From Spirochaetales bacterium (GTDB lineage: Bacteria > Spirochaetota > Spirochaetia > SZUA-6): DNA of 14,958 nt. The notes under the pieces are model-generated. The model made no database searches. It was not told the DNA's origin and worked only from the letters and a program-made list of their open reading frames with translations. The stretch is taken from positions 1 through 14,958 of the forward strand of contig QILZ01000411.1 in assembly GCA_003233545.1 (NCBI GenBank), in the 5' to 3' direction. The translations under genes were made by a program, and so were the position numbers. Of this stretch, positions 1 through 6,683 are shown piece by piece (within the stretch, counting starts at the first letter, position 1; each line of letters begins with the position of its first letter).

Positions 1-2
1 TG

Positions 3-335
3 TTTATATGTACACATAATTCTGCCCGTTCACAGATGGCGGAAGGACTTGTTAATGCTCTTTACTCCGATAAGTTCCGGGCTTTCAGTGCAGGAACGGA
101 AAAATCTACTGTAAAGCCTTTTGCAGTTGAAGCGCTTAAACGCATGGGAATCGATATTTCTCATCAAAGGTCAAAGTCCATAGAAGAGTTTAAGGGAAAA
201 TTGTTTGATATCGTGGTTACAGTCTGCGACCGTGCACGGGAAACATGCCCCTTTTTCCCAGGCAAAATGGTTATTCACAGAAGTTTTACGGACCCGTCGA
301 ATGTTAAAGGCACCGATGAGGAAATGCGTTTATAA
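3..335 (+). CDS. arsC: Arsenate reductase, thioredoxin-coupled (5'-truncated, frameshifted at 3' end)
   Basis: The reading frame enters from the left edge, so the first few residues lie outside the window. The visible protein begins F-I-C-T-H-N-S-A-R-S, the CX5R phosphate-binding P-loop of the low-molecular-weight tyrosine phosphatase fold (Cys codon 9-11, Arg 27-29). A second cysteine pair, C-D-R-A-R-E-T-C (codons 225-227 and 246-248), is the CX6C redox relay of thioredoxin-dependent ArsC, which reduces arsenate to arsenite in the cytoplasm. The usual H-W-x-F-x-D-P motif appears as H-R-S-F-T-D-P. The internal ATG at 36 cannot be the true start because the catalytic P-loop lies before it. The frame stops at 335, directly after G-T-D-E-E-M-R-L, where homologues continue with about 20 more residues; those are found in another frame (see the next entry). 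The family call is firm. Whether the frameshift is biological or a sequencing error is open. Confidence 0.85.
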   Translation, partial: FICTHNSARSQMAEGLVNALYSDKFRAFSAGTEKSTVKPFAVEALKRMGIDISHQRSKSIEEFKGKLFDIVVTVCDRARETCPFFPGKMVIHRSFTDPSNVKGTDEEMRL

Positions 336-406
336 AGGTTCGCGACGAGATAAAAGATTGGTTCGAAAAAGATATTCTCGAAACGGAAATGGAATCAGAG
401 GCGTAG
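335..406 (+). pseudogene. arsC: Out-of-frame C-terminal tail of arsC
   Basis: Reading from 335 in the frame ending at TAG 404-406 gives K-V-R-D-E-I-K-D-W-F-E-K-D-I-L followed by nine acidic-rich residues. This is the C-terminal helix expected for thioredoxin-type ArsC after the G-T-D-E-E segment. It is shifted relative to the upstream frame. Adding one T to the TTT run at 329-331 would restore a continuous protein (E-E-M-R-F-I-K-V-R-D-E-I). Its stop lies 10 bases before the arsR start, as expected for an arsC-arsR operon. Confidence 0.7.
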
Positions 407-416
407 GATTAAAAAA

Positions 417-758
417 ATGAATGTACTGCTGGCAGCATCGAAAGCCCTTGCGGATGAAACGAGGTTAAGGATTATAAACATACTCTTATTAAGAGAGTTA
501 TGTGTCTGCGAATTACAGGAAATCCTTGATATGTCGGAACCGCGTATTTCACGGCATTTAAAAATACTAAAGGAAGCCGGCCTTGTATCTCACAGGGTAA
601 AGGGCAAGTGGGTTTTTTACTCCGTCCAGGAGAAATTAAGGAATAAAGGTAATTTTTCCGGGCTGTTTGATTTTTTAGAAGAGCAGTTTAAAAGAGATAA
701 AGTATTTATCCTGGATAGAGAAAAAGCCGGTAAAACGAATGTGTACTGTCCTGTTTAA
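417..758 (+). CDS. arsR: ArsR/SmtB-family metalloregulatory repressor
   Basis: A 113-residue winged-helix repressor of the ArsR family, the usual size. The N-terminal helices contain A-L-A-D-E-T-R-L-R-I-I. The metal-sensing box E-L-C-V-C-E-L (Cys29, Cys31) sits in the helix before the recognition helix, the classic arsenite/antimonite-responsive alpha-3 site. The recognition segment M-S-E-P-R-I-S-R-H-L-K-I-L (about 39-51) and the wing V-K-G-K-W-V-F-Y (about 61-68) follow. A further cysteine (Cys111) lies near the C-terminus. The family is known to bind operator DNA as a dimer and to release it when trivalent metalloid binds. It starts 10 bases after the arsC stop and so is probably co-transcribed with it. 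Its operator is presumably left of the window. The ribosome binding site is poor (TAGGAT). The next complete gene in the same direction is a sulfatase, not the more usual arsenite permease. Confidence 0.9.
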   Translation: MNVLLAASKALADETRLRIINILLLRELCVCELQEILDMSEPRISRHLKILKEAGLVSHRVKGKWVFYSVQEKLRNKGNFSGLFDFLEEQFKRDKVFILDREKAGKTNVYCPV

Positions 759-761
759 TCG

Positions 762-854
762 GTGAGAAGATTTTCTTATGCCGTTTTAGCATTCTTTACC
801 TTGACCGCATTTATGGCTTTTTCTATTATTTACTGCAAGAATAGAAAACAATGA
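762..854 (+). CDS. Possible 30-residue single-span membrane peptide
   Basis: A GTG-started frame of 30 codons lies between arsR and the sulfatase gene. It encodes a short basic start (V-R-R), a hydrophobic stretch rich in F, A, L and T from about residue 5 to 24, and a basic tail C-K-N-R-K-Q, the layout of a one-span membrane peptide. Its TGA stop (852-854) overlaps the sulfatase ATG (851-853) as ATGA, an arrangement often linked to translational coupling, and the sulfatase has no convincing Shine-Dalgarno of its own. Against it: no clear ribosome binding site precedes the GTG, and hydrophobic runs occur by chance in T-rich DNA. It could also be the remnant of a lost membrane gene. Confidence 0.3.
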   Translation: MRRFSYAVLAFFTLTAFMAFSIIYCKNRKQ

Positions 855-2338
855 GTGATAAACCGAATATTGTAATTATAATGACCGATCAGCAGCGTGC
901 CGACTTGTCCGCACGGGAAGGGTATCCTCTCGATACAACGCCTTTTCTCGATTCTCTTGCAGGGACAGGCACTGATTTTAATCGTGCATACACCTGCATG
1001 CCTGTTTGTGCTCCTGCGAGGGTCAGCATGTTTACCGGACGCTACCCGAGTGCCACGCGTGTGCGGACAAATCATAATATAGAGGACGCTGTCTATTCCG
1101 TCGACCTTGTCGATGTATTAAAAATGTCAGGTTACAGGATTGGAATGTCCGGGAAAAACCATTCGCATTTAACCGGCAGCCGTATGGATTTTACCGCTTC
1201 CTTCGATCATGGCGGAGGATCGGGGAAAGACCGGACCGAACAGGAAAAGGCTTTCGATGCATTCTTAAGCGGTCTTAATCACAATACCTACCTTGAACCG
1301 ACGCCGTTTCCGGTGGAATGTCAGGGGCCCTACCGTGCCGTATCGAAATCACAGGAATGGATTAACTCGATTTCCGGTTCTCCCTTTTTTTTATGGTTGA
1401 CATTTGCAGAACCACACAATCCTTACCAGGTTCCCGATCCGTATTATTCGATGTTTCCACCGGAAACCCTCCCGCCCTGCCGGGCGGATGAAAGTGTACT
1501 GGAGAAAAAAGGTTTTCGCTGGCAGTGGCTGAGGGAAATATGGAACCGCGCTGTCCCGGATTATACAGCCCAACGGGACCGTGCCCGTGCTAATTACCAC
1601 GGGATGCTCCGTTTGATCGATGACCAGGTGAAACGTTTCGTATCCTTTCTGGATACAAAAGGATTGCTCAAAAATACAATCATTATCTGTCTTTCGGATC
1701 ATGGTGATTTTGTCGGCGAATACGGCCTGATCCGAAAAGGCCCCGATCTGCCGGAGTGTCTGACAAGAATTCCCCTGTTCTTTACCGGTCCGGATATTGT
1801 TGCAGGAGAAAAAGCTCACGATGCACACATTAACATCTGTGATATTATGCCCACTCTTTGCGATGCACTGAATGTGGCTATTCCGGATGGAGTACAGGGC
1901 AGAAGCCTCTGGCCGCTCCTGACCGGTAAGAATTACCCGAAAGAAGAATTTTCCAGCGCTTATGCGGAACAGGGATTCGGCGGTCTTAACTATAATAAAG
2001 AAGATGATCTGGATCCTGTTAAGGAAGGCGCTCTGAAACCGGGCGGAGGATTTGACTGTTTAAATTCCTGGACACAAAGCGGCACTATGCGGATGGTACG
2101 CAAGGGAGAATGGAAACTCGTGTACAATATGGAAGGAAAAGGAGAACTATACAATCTAAAGGAAGACCCGGCGGAATTGGACGATTTGTTTAACAAACCG
2201 GATGTGTTAAAAATACAGAAATCGTTAATGGAGGATCTATTAACGTGGATATTACGTGTTCAGGATCCTTTGCCGCTGCCCCGAAGAAGGTATGTTATGA
2301 AAAAGAATTCCCGAAACTATTGGACGCAGACACCATAG
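851..2338 (+). CDS. Cys-type sulfatase (formylglycine-dependent, alkaline phosphatase superfamily)
   Basis: A complete 495-residue type I sulfatase, which hydrolyses sulfate esters. The nucleophile motif is C-A-P-A-R (Cys53, Pro55, Arg57), followed by V-S-M-F-T-G-R-Y-P; Cys53 should be converted to formylglycine by a maturase. Other expected active-site positions are present: D13-Q14 in T-D-Q-Q-R, K102 and H104 in G-K-N-H, H189 in A-E-P-H-N-P-Y, D283-H284 in S-D-H-G-D, and K296 in I-R-K-G. The C-terminal subdomain carries the usual G-E-L-Y-N-L-K-E-D-P-A-E-L segment. No signal peptide is visible, so a cytoplasmic location is likely. No maturase (FGE or anSME) lies in the window. The substrate cannot be assigned; the D-Q-Q start is common in choline-sulfatase-like and glycan sulfatase groups. 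The ATG overlaps the stop of the preceding small frame. Confidence 0.92.
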   Translation: MSDKPNIVIIMTDQQRADLSAREGYPLDTTPFLDSLAGTGTDFNRAYTCMPVCAPARVSMFTGRYPSATRVRTNHNIEDAVYSVDLVDVLKMSGYRIGMSGKNHSHLTGSRMDFTASFDHGGGSGKDRTEQEKAFDAFLSGLNHNTYLEPTPFPVECQGPYRAVSKSQEWINSISGSPFFLWLTFAEPHNPYQVPDPYYSMFPPETLPPCRADESVLEKKGFRWQWLREIWNRAVPDYTAQRDRARANYHGMLRLIDDQVKRFVSFLDTKGLLKNTIIICLSDHGDFVGEYGLIRKGPDLPECLTRIPLFFTGPDIVAGEKAHDAHINICDIMPTLCDALNVAIPDGVQGRSLWPLLTGKNYPKEEFSSAYAEQGFGGLNYNKEDDLDPVKEGALKPGGGFDCLNSWTQSGTMRMVRKGEWKLVYNMEGKGELYNLKEDPAELDDLFNKPDVLKIQKSLMEDLLTWILRVQDPLPLPRRRYVMKKNSRNYWTQTP

Positions 2339-2442
2339 AAGCTCCCTTTTTCTAAACCCTAAAACGCAGAAACCACCACTACTTAAAATACCGTTAGCGT
2401 TTGTAAATCACAAAACTTTGCCAGACAGCTATACAGGTAATT

Positions 2443-3063
2443 TTACTCTTTTGCATCAAAAAGCATTATCCCGACAGACATCATGGCAGTTGACCAAATA
2501 ACATCGGTTGGTAAATGAGATAAGCAGTTAGAGTCAAAGAGGAGTGAGGACCTTGGAGGGAATTCTTCATCACCCGACCACAATATAAGTACTATTGGGA
2601 CTCTCGGGAAAGGGAAGAGCTCTATTGAAATATCTCCGTAGTTCAGTTGCGTGCCGCCGAATTTCCTGCCCCTGCTTAAGAATGCTTCGGGATTATTGCC
2701 GAAATGCTCGGCGATTTTGTCCAGAGGAAGAACATGAGTGCCTCTTAAAAAGATTTCCCCGCCTGGTAAGTTAGACGGCTTGACGAGTTTTTCCGATAGT
2801 GGGATATCTTCTGCGTGAATTAAATACCTGAGAATCGTTGTAACCCTTGTATGTTTAATTTGTTCGTTTACTATGATTTTGCCTAAATTAGAATTACTGA
2901 AGACATTTCGATTTGCCATAGATATATATATATCCTGACCAAAGCAGGGCAGCCTGTATGTCGAATGTTCCTGATTAAAAATTACATTAGCTCTGGTTTG
3001 TACATCCTCAGGATCCAATTCCGCAAGGAGATCCCAAGCCTGCTTTTCCCCTGATAATATCAT
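2443..3063 (-). CDS. DUF3786-like protein of unknown function
   Basis: A 206-residue soluble protein with no signal peptide or membrane span. The order of conserved-looking blocks matches my memory of the DUF3786 family: G-G-E-I-F-L-R-G-T-H-V-L-P-L-D (about 105-119), G-G-T-Q-L-N-Y-G-D (about 135-143), F-P-F-P-R-V-P-I-V-L-I-L-W-S-G-D-E-E-F-P (about 149-168), and a C-terminal L-P-T-D-V-I-W. That family is mostly found in strict anaerobes and its biochemical role is not established. The start is supported by ACAGG about 8 bases upstream (AACAGG then TTTAATTT then ATG). It is convergent with the upstream sulfatase and divergent from the sulfatase remnant to its right, so it is probably a single-gene unit. 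Upstream there is only a weak TATAAC box near 3195-3200 on the minus strand, without a good -35 partner. Confidence 0.75.
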   Translation of the reverse strand: MILSGEKQAWDLLAELDPEDVQTRANVIFNQEHSTYRLPCFGQDIYISMANRNVFSNSNLGKIIVNEQIKHTRVTTILRYLIHAEDIPLSEKLVKPSNLPGGEIFLRGTHVLPLDKIAEHFGNNPEAFLSRGRKFGGTQLNYGDISIELFPFPRVPIVLILWSGDEEFPPRSSLLFDSNCLSHLPTDVIWSTAMMSVGIMLFDAKE

Positions 3064-3257
3064 AAATTAAACCTGTTCAATAATTAGAGTTTAACAACAG
3101 GGCTTTTACGCCCAGTTACCGGAAAGCCACATACGACTTCCCTGAGTTAAAATAAATTTTACTTACCAGGCTAACCCGGCTTAGCTTTTCCTCTGTTATA
3201 CTCCACACAATGCGTAATAATTAAAATGATCTTTTTAAATTCCTGTAATTAACCGCA

Positions 3258-3785
3258 TTGAAATCTATAATACCTTTATATCGTCTCTTAATCAATTGTA
3301 ATGATAAAATGCATTTCTATCCATGGGATAATACCGAAGGATTTAAATACCGTATAGTTGCAGAAGATAAACTACATTACTTTCAAAGGGATGATTACAC
3401 ATTATTTTTAGAAAAACATGGTTATACCAGAAATCACCCTGCGACTTTTCCCGGCTACAAAGACAGTTTTGGTGCACCAGTAAGCCCGCTGCCGGAGAAT
3501 TATCATATCGATACATTTATTGGTGATCAGTCAGTACAATGGATAAAACGGCAGGCAGAAGAGCCTTTTTTTGCATGGATTTCATTTAACAGTCCTCACG
3601 ATCCATACGATCCGCCTGAAAATTATGCATCTCTTTACAACAATGCTCCCATTCCGGCGCCGGTAGGTTCAATCGATGAGTTAGCAAATAAACCTCTATA
3701 CCAACGCAAAATGCTAATATTTTTTAAAACTAATCTGCTCTATCTTACCGATTTAAGTGCTTTGCTGATATTCGCAATAAATTAA
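3258..3785 (+). pseudogene. Internal remnant of a sulfatase gene (no nucleophile motif, no metal-binding DHG)
   Basis: The 175-codon open frame matches only the middle of a type I sulfatase. Recognisable homology begins near 3307 with D-K-M-H-F-Y-P-W-D, equivalent to the G-K-M-H segment that follows the catalytic loop. It continues through D-D-Y-T-L-F-L-E-K-H-G-Y-T-R, F-I-G-D-Q-S-V-Q-W-I, and E-P-F-F-A-W-I-S-F-N-S-P-H-D-P-Y-D-P-P, and fades after L-Y-Q-R-K-M near 3714. The N-terminal D-D/D-Q motif and C-x-P-x-R are absent upstream in any frame I could follow. The C-terminal D-H-G and structural subdomain are absent downstream. The residues outside 3307-3714 look like random AT-rich sequence. 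The product could not be a working sulfatase. The retained part is unlike both other sulfatases in the window, so it is not a recent duplicate of either. Confidence 0.8.
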
Positions 3786-3810
3786 AATCGAATAATCTTT
3801 TTTAGTTTGT

Positions 3811-3839
3811 TTGTAAAATAAGGCTCTTAATCTTAAAGA
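3811..3839 (+). promoter_or_regulatory. Weak candidate promoter for the DUF3604 gene
   Basis: In the 119-base gap before the DUF3604 gene, TTGTAA (3811-3816) and TAAAGA (3834-3839) are separated by 17 bases. Both boxes are poor matches to sigma-70 consensus. An imperfect dyad CTCTT (3824-3828) / AAGAG (3836-3840) overlaps the -10 position. The region is very AT-rich, so such matches are expected by chance. Nothing else is recognisable in the gap. Confidence 0.2.
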
Positions 3840-3904
3840 GAAGCATAATAGGAGAAAGTTAATAAATTAAAGCTTAAGAAACCATAAAGGACGGAACATT
3901 TTAT

Positions 3905-4966
3905 ATGCCAGTACTTAATAAGAAATATACACTTTTTTGGGGAGACATTCATAATCATAATGCTGTAGGTTATGCAAAGGGTTCATTAGAACGCTCGATT
4001 GAAATTGCACGGGAACATCTTGATTTTTTTGCTTTTACAGGCCATGCATCGTGGCATGATATGCCGATTATGCCGGGAAATCGGCATATGCACTGGATAA
4101 AAGGATTCGAAGCTCACACAAAACACTGGCCAAAGACAAGGCAAATAATAAAGAACGCAAATGATAAGAGCTTTGTAGCTCTTCTGGGTTATGAATGGCA
4201 TTCAAGTACATTTGGGGACTATTGTCTTATCTTCGAGGAAGATCAGCCTGAATTATTTTTACCTGGTAACGTAAAAAAACTGCTTAATTTTGCGAAATCA
4301 CAAAAAGCTCTGGCCATACCCCACCACGTTGCATATAAACTCAACTGGAGAGGTTATAATTGGGACTATTTTGATCCTGAAGTTAGCCCGGTTGTTGAAA
4401 TATTCTCCGAACATGGGTGTACCATGTCGGATCGAGCTCCATATCCAATGATTCTTCATTCCAATGGAGGTCGGGATGTTTCAAATACCATAGATTTCCA
4501 ACTTGCAAGAGGTTTGCGTTTTGGCTTTGTTGCTTCTACAGATGATCATTTTGGCTATCCCGGTGCCTATGGAGAAGGACTTGCCGGTATCTGGGCAGAA
4601 AATTTAAGTGCAAAAGCTATTTTTGAGGCTATAAGAGCACGAAGAACTATTGCCGTTACAGGCGATAGAATAAATTTGGACTTTTCATTAAATGAAGAAC
4701 CTATGGGCAAAGAGCTGCCATATATACAGGAAAGACATTTTGGGATAGATGTTGAATCTCCGGATTCTCTCGAAATCATCGAACTTGTTAAAAATGGGAA
4801 ACCGGTTAAAAGATTTTTTCCGGAAGATTTCACAGAAAGACCTAAAAAATTACCTGAACGTGCTAAGTGCAGATTCCAGTACGGCTGGGGGCCATGGGCT
4901 GCACTCGATTTAGAAAGGATTTGCCTTTGGGATGTAAAGATTCGTATTGAAAGGGGAAAATTTTAA
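3905..4966 (+). CDS. DUF3604 / PHP-like metallo-hydrolase, prematurely terminated
   Basis: The 353-residue product begins with the features of a DUF3604 protein, a PHP-type metal-dependent phosphoesterase-like fold: L-F-W-G-D-I-H-N-H (about 10-18), F-A-F-T-G-H-A-S-W-H-D, G-Y-E-W-H-S, A-I-P-H-H-V-A-Y, E-I-F-S-E-H-G, and S-T-D-D-H-F-G-Y-P-G. The clustered His/Asp residues are the expected metal ligands, all within the first two thirds. The frame ends at TAA 4964-4966, yet recognisable sequence of the same family continues in the same frame to 5428, so the true ancestral product was about 508 residues. The reaction of this family is not established; relatives often sit with sulfatases in polysaccharide-degrading bacteria. 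No signal peptide is visible. The truncated protein would keep the metal site but lose the C-terminal beta-rich part. The nearest purine-rich stretch upstream (AAGGACGGAAC) lies rather far from the ATG. Confidence 0.8.
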   Translation: MPVLNKKYTLFWGDIHNHNAVGYAKGSLERSIEIAREHLDFFAFTGHASWHDMPIMPGNRHMHWIKGFEAHTKHWPKTRQIIKNANDKSFVALLGYEWHSSTFGDYCLIFEEDQPELFLPGNVKKLLNFAKSQKALAIPHHVAYKLNWRGYNWDYFDPEVSPVVEIFSEHGCTMSDRAPYPMILHSNGGRDVSNTIDFQLARGLRFGFVASTDDHFGYPGAYGEGLAGIWAENLSAKAIFEAIRARRTIAVTGDRINLDFSLNEEPMGKELPYIQERHFGIDVESPDSLEIIELVKNGKPVKRFFPEDFTERPKKLPERAKCRFQYGWGPWAALDLERICLWDVKIRIERGKF

Positions 4967-5428
4967 AATGTTGAGAAACACTTTTAGTCGGGTCCATTCT
5001 CCGAGGAACTTCGTGACAGGCTTTATATTATTTCCGATAAAGTAATGCATTTGGAATCCTTCACCTCGTGAAAACAGGCATATCTTGAAGATCCGACAAA
5101 ATCCATTATTTTTGAATTCGAGGCAAATCCTGATGCAAAAATTATTCTGGATTTTTTAAAACCTTCCAAAAAGACCTTAAAACTACCTTTATCCGATTTA
5201 GTCTCTCAAAATAAAGTGGTTTTTACAGGTGTTTTTACGACAGAAAGTTTTGTCCTGCATCGATTAACAGTACAGGGAGAATATAAGGCACATATTCACT
5301 GGGAAGATGATACACCGAACAAAGAAGTTAGGTCAGATACTTATTTTACCCGCGTCCGCCAGCATAACAACCAATGGGCATGGTCCAGCCCTATATGGGT
5401 CGGGAATAAACAAGATAGAGCCCTATGA
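4967..5428 (+). pseudogene. In-frame C-terminal continuation of the DUF3604 gene, broken by nonsense codons
   Basis: Translation in the frame of the preceding gene runs from 4967 to TGA 5426-5428 with two more internal stops, TAG 4985-4987 and TGA 5069-5071. Between and after them the protein looks coding: S-G-P-F-S-E-E-L-R-D-R, K-Q-A-Y-L-E-D-P-T-K-S-I-I-F-E-F-E, then a C-terminus Y-F-T-R-V-R-Q-H-N-N-Q-W-A-W-S-S-P-I-W-V that is characteristic of the family's end. No indel is needed to join it to the upstream part. The final stop overlaps the ATG of the next gene (ATGA, 5425-5428), showing the ancestral operon spacing. This is best read as a gene inactivated by point mutations. Confidence 0.8.
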
Positions 5429-6666
5429 TTTCTTATAATCATTATAACTTTAATATAGAAAGAGAGCCTCTTATAAGGCCGTTTCATTTCAAAGGAAGCT
5501 GCTTTACAGAAAAATGGTTGAATGTAACATCTCTCTACTACAACAGAAAAAGTAGAAAGGGAGTTGATGTTGTACATACAGTTAAAGAACAAATTGCAGC
5601 ACAGGGTAGTGAACAGGAGTATTCAGTAACAGCCATTGGCGGAAATGCAGTTCTCTGGTCCGACCCTGATGTATTTTTTTCTCGTTCAGAAGCAGGCGGC
5701 AATCTCTTAATGTCTGCAATGGCAGAAAAAGCAGTGAAAATATTATGTAAAAAAGAGTTTACAGATCCTGTAGAAGCCCTAAGATACATACTTCCGAAAA
5801 TACATAATTATGGGAAAAATATCACAGGCTCCAGTAAATTACGTATGACATTCTCATTGAATACTTTAGTATCCCTGGATTTTGCACTATGGAAACTGTA
5901 TGCAGCCCAAAATGATATTAACACTTTTTTTAGACTACTTCCGGATAAGGAAATAATAAGCCTTGCAAATTCCGGACATTTTATTATGAAAATCAAAATA
6001 GGACATTCAGGAAACCAGGGGGAGATGTTAGAGAAAGATTTAACCAGGTTAACGGCTATTCATAATTTATTAAGGGAATTTAGAACAGAATACACAGAAA
6101 ATTCAAAGTTTGCCTATTATCTTGATGCTAACGGCCGTTATAAGGATAAAAATCTCTTATTTAAACTTATTAGTGGACTAGAAAAAATAAAGGCTCTTGA
6201 CAATGTAATTCTTATTGAAGAACCGTTTCCCGATGAAACGGAGATAGATGTTCATGATATTCCGGTAATGGTTGGTGCGGATGAATCACTTCACGAGGTG
6301 AAAGATGTGCAGAAAAGAATACAATTGGGCTATAGGGCAATTGCTTTAAAACCTGCAGGCAAAACATTGAGCATGTCACTTATGATGGCATTTGAGGCGC
6401 ATAAAAATGGCATTCCCTGTTTTGTTGCAGATTCTGCCTGTGTGCCATTACTCTTAGATTGGAACAGAAATGAAGCATCACTATTACCCCCTTTCCCCGG
6501 CCTCTCATTCAGTATTCTTGAATCCAATGGATCTCAGTATTATAAGAATTGGACTGTTATGATGAAAAACCATCCCTGTTATGGAGCTGCATGGCTTGAA
6601 CCCCAAAATGGTTTATTCTATTTAAATAATGATTTTTACGAGCAATCCGGATGTGTTTTTAAATAA
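5425..6666 (+). CDS. Enolase-superfamily enzyme, mandelate racemase/muconate lactonizing (MR/MLE) type
   Basis: A 413-residue protein with the barrel motifs of the MR/MLE branch of the enolase superfamily. These enzymes abstract a proton next to a carboxylate, using a Mg2+-stabilised enolate. Visible motifs: K-I-K (K189, K191; the K-x-K of barrel strand 2), Y-L-D-A-N-G (D234, first metal ligand), L-I-E-E-P-F-P (E265/E266, second ligand), G-A-D-E-S (D286/E287, third ligand) and A-L-K-P-A-G (K309, strand 6 base). The lysine pairing resembles the MLE/dipeptide-epimerase/OSBS side more than true mandelate racemases, which use a His-Asp pair. The N-terminal capping domain is less clear and has unusually many Lys/Asn residues. 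It overlaps the DUF3604 stop by ATGA, so the two were probably translationally coupled. The frame is intact although its upstream partner is broken. Substrate unknown; an acid sugar or similar carboxylate is a guess from context. Confidence 0.82.
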   Translation: MISYNHYNFNIEREPLIRPFHFKGSCFTEKWLNVTSLYYNRKSRKGVDVVHTVKEQIAAQGSEQEYSVTAIGGNAVLWSDPDVFFSRSEAGGNLLMSAMAEKAVKILCKKEFTDPVEALRYILPKIHNYGKNITGSSKLRMTFSLNTLVSLDFALWKLYAAQNDINTFFRLLPDKEIISLANSGHFIMKIKIGHSGNQGEMLEKDLTRLTAIHNLLREFRTEYTENSKFAYYLDANGRYKDKNLLFKLISGLEKIKALDNVILIEEPFPDETEIDVHDIPVMVGADESLHEVKDVQKRIQLGYRAIALKPAGKTLSMSLMMAFEAHKNGIPCFVADSACVPLLLDWNRNEASLLPPFPGLSFSILESNGSQYYKNWTVMMKNHPCYGAAWLEPQNGLFYLNNDFYEQSGCVFK

Positions 6667-6683
6667 GAGGATCGTTAATTTAT

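Noticed and set aside
326..340. Programmed -1 ribosomal frameshifting in arsC
   Set aside because: No X-XXY-YYZ slippery heptamer and no downstream stem-loop or upstream Shine-Dalgarno-like stimulator was seen. ArsC is not known to use it. A one-base indel in the T run is simpler.
1391..1828. Minus-strand open frame of 145 codons inside the sulfatase
   Set aside because: It lies opposite a gene with a complete sulfatase active site. Its Cys- and Arg-rich translation is typical of an antisense shadow.
2339..2442. Bidirectional terminator between the converging sulfatase and DUF3786-like genes
   Set aside because: Only a six-base AAACGC/GCGTTT pairing with a loop of nearly 30 bases and no clear T tract was found, too weak to call.
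3150..3200. Promoter or terminator around the GCTAA/TTAGC dyad near 3173-3190
   Set aside because: The stem is five bases and the following TTTT is short. The minus-strand TATAAC near it has no acceptable -35 box at 16-18 bases.
4964..5071. Stop-codon recoding (selenocysteine at TGA, pyrrolysine at TAG) in the DUF3604 gene
   Set aside because: All three stop types occur within about 110 bases, including TAA, which has no natural recoding of this sort. No hairpin resembling a bacterial SECIS follows the TGA at 5069. Nonsense mutations explain all three together.
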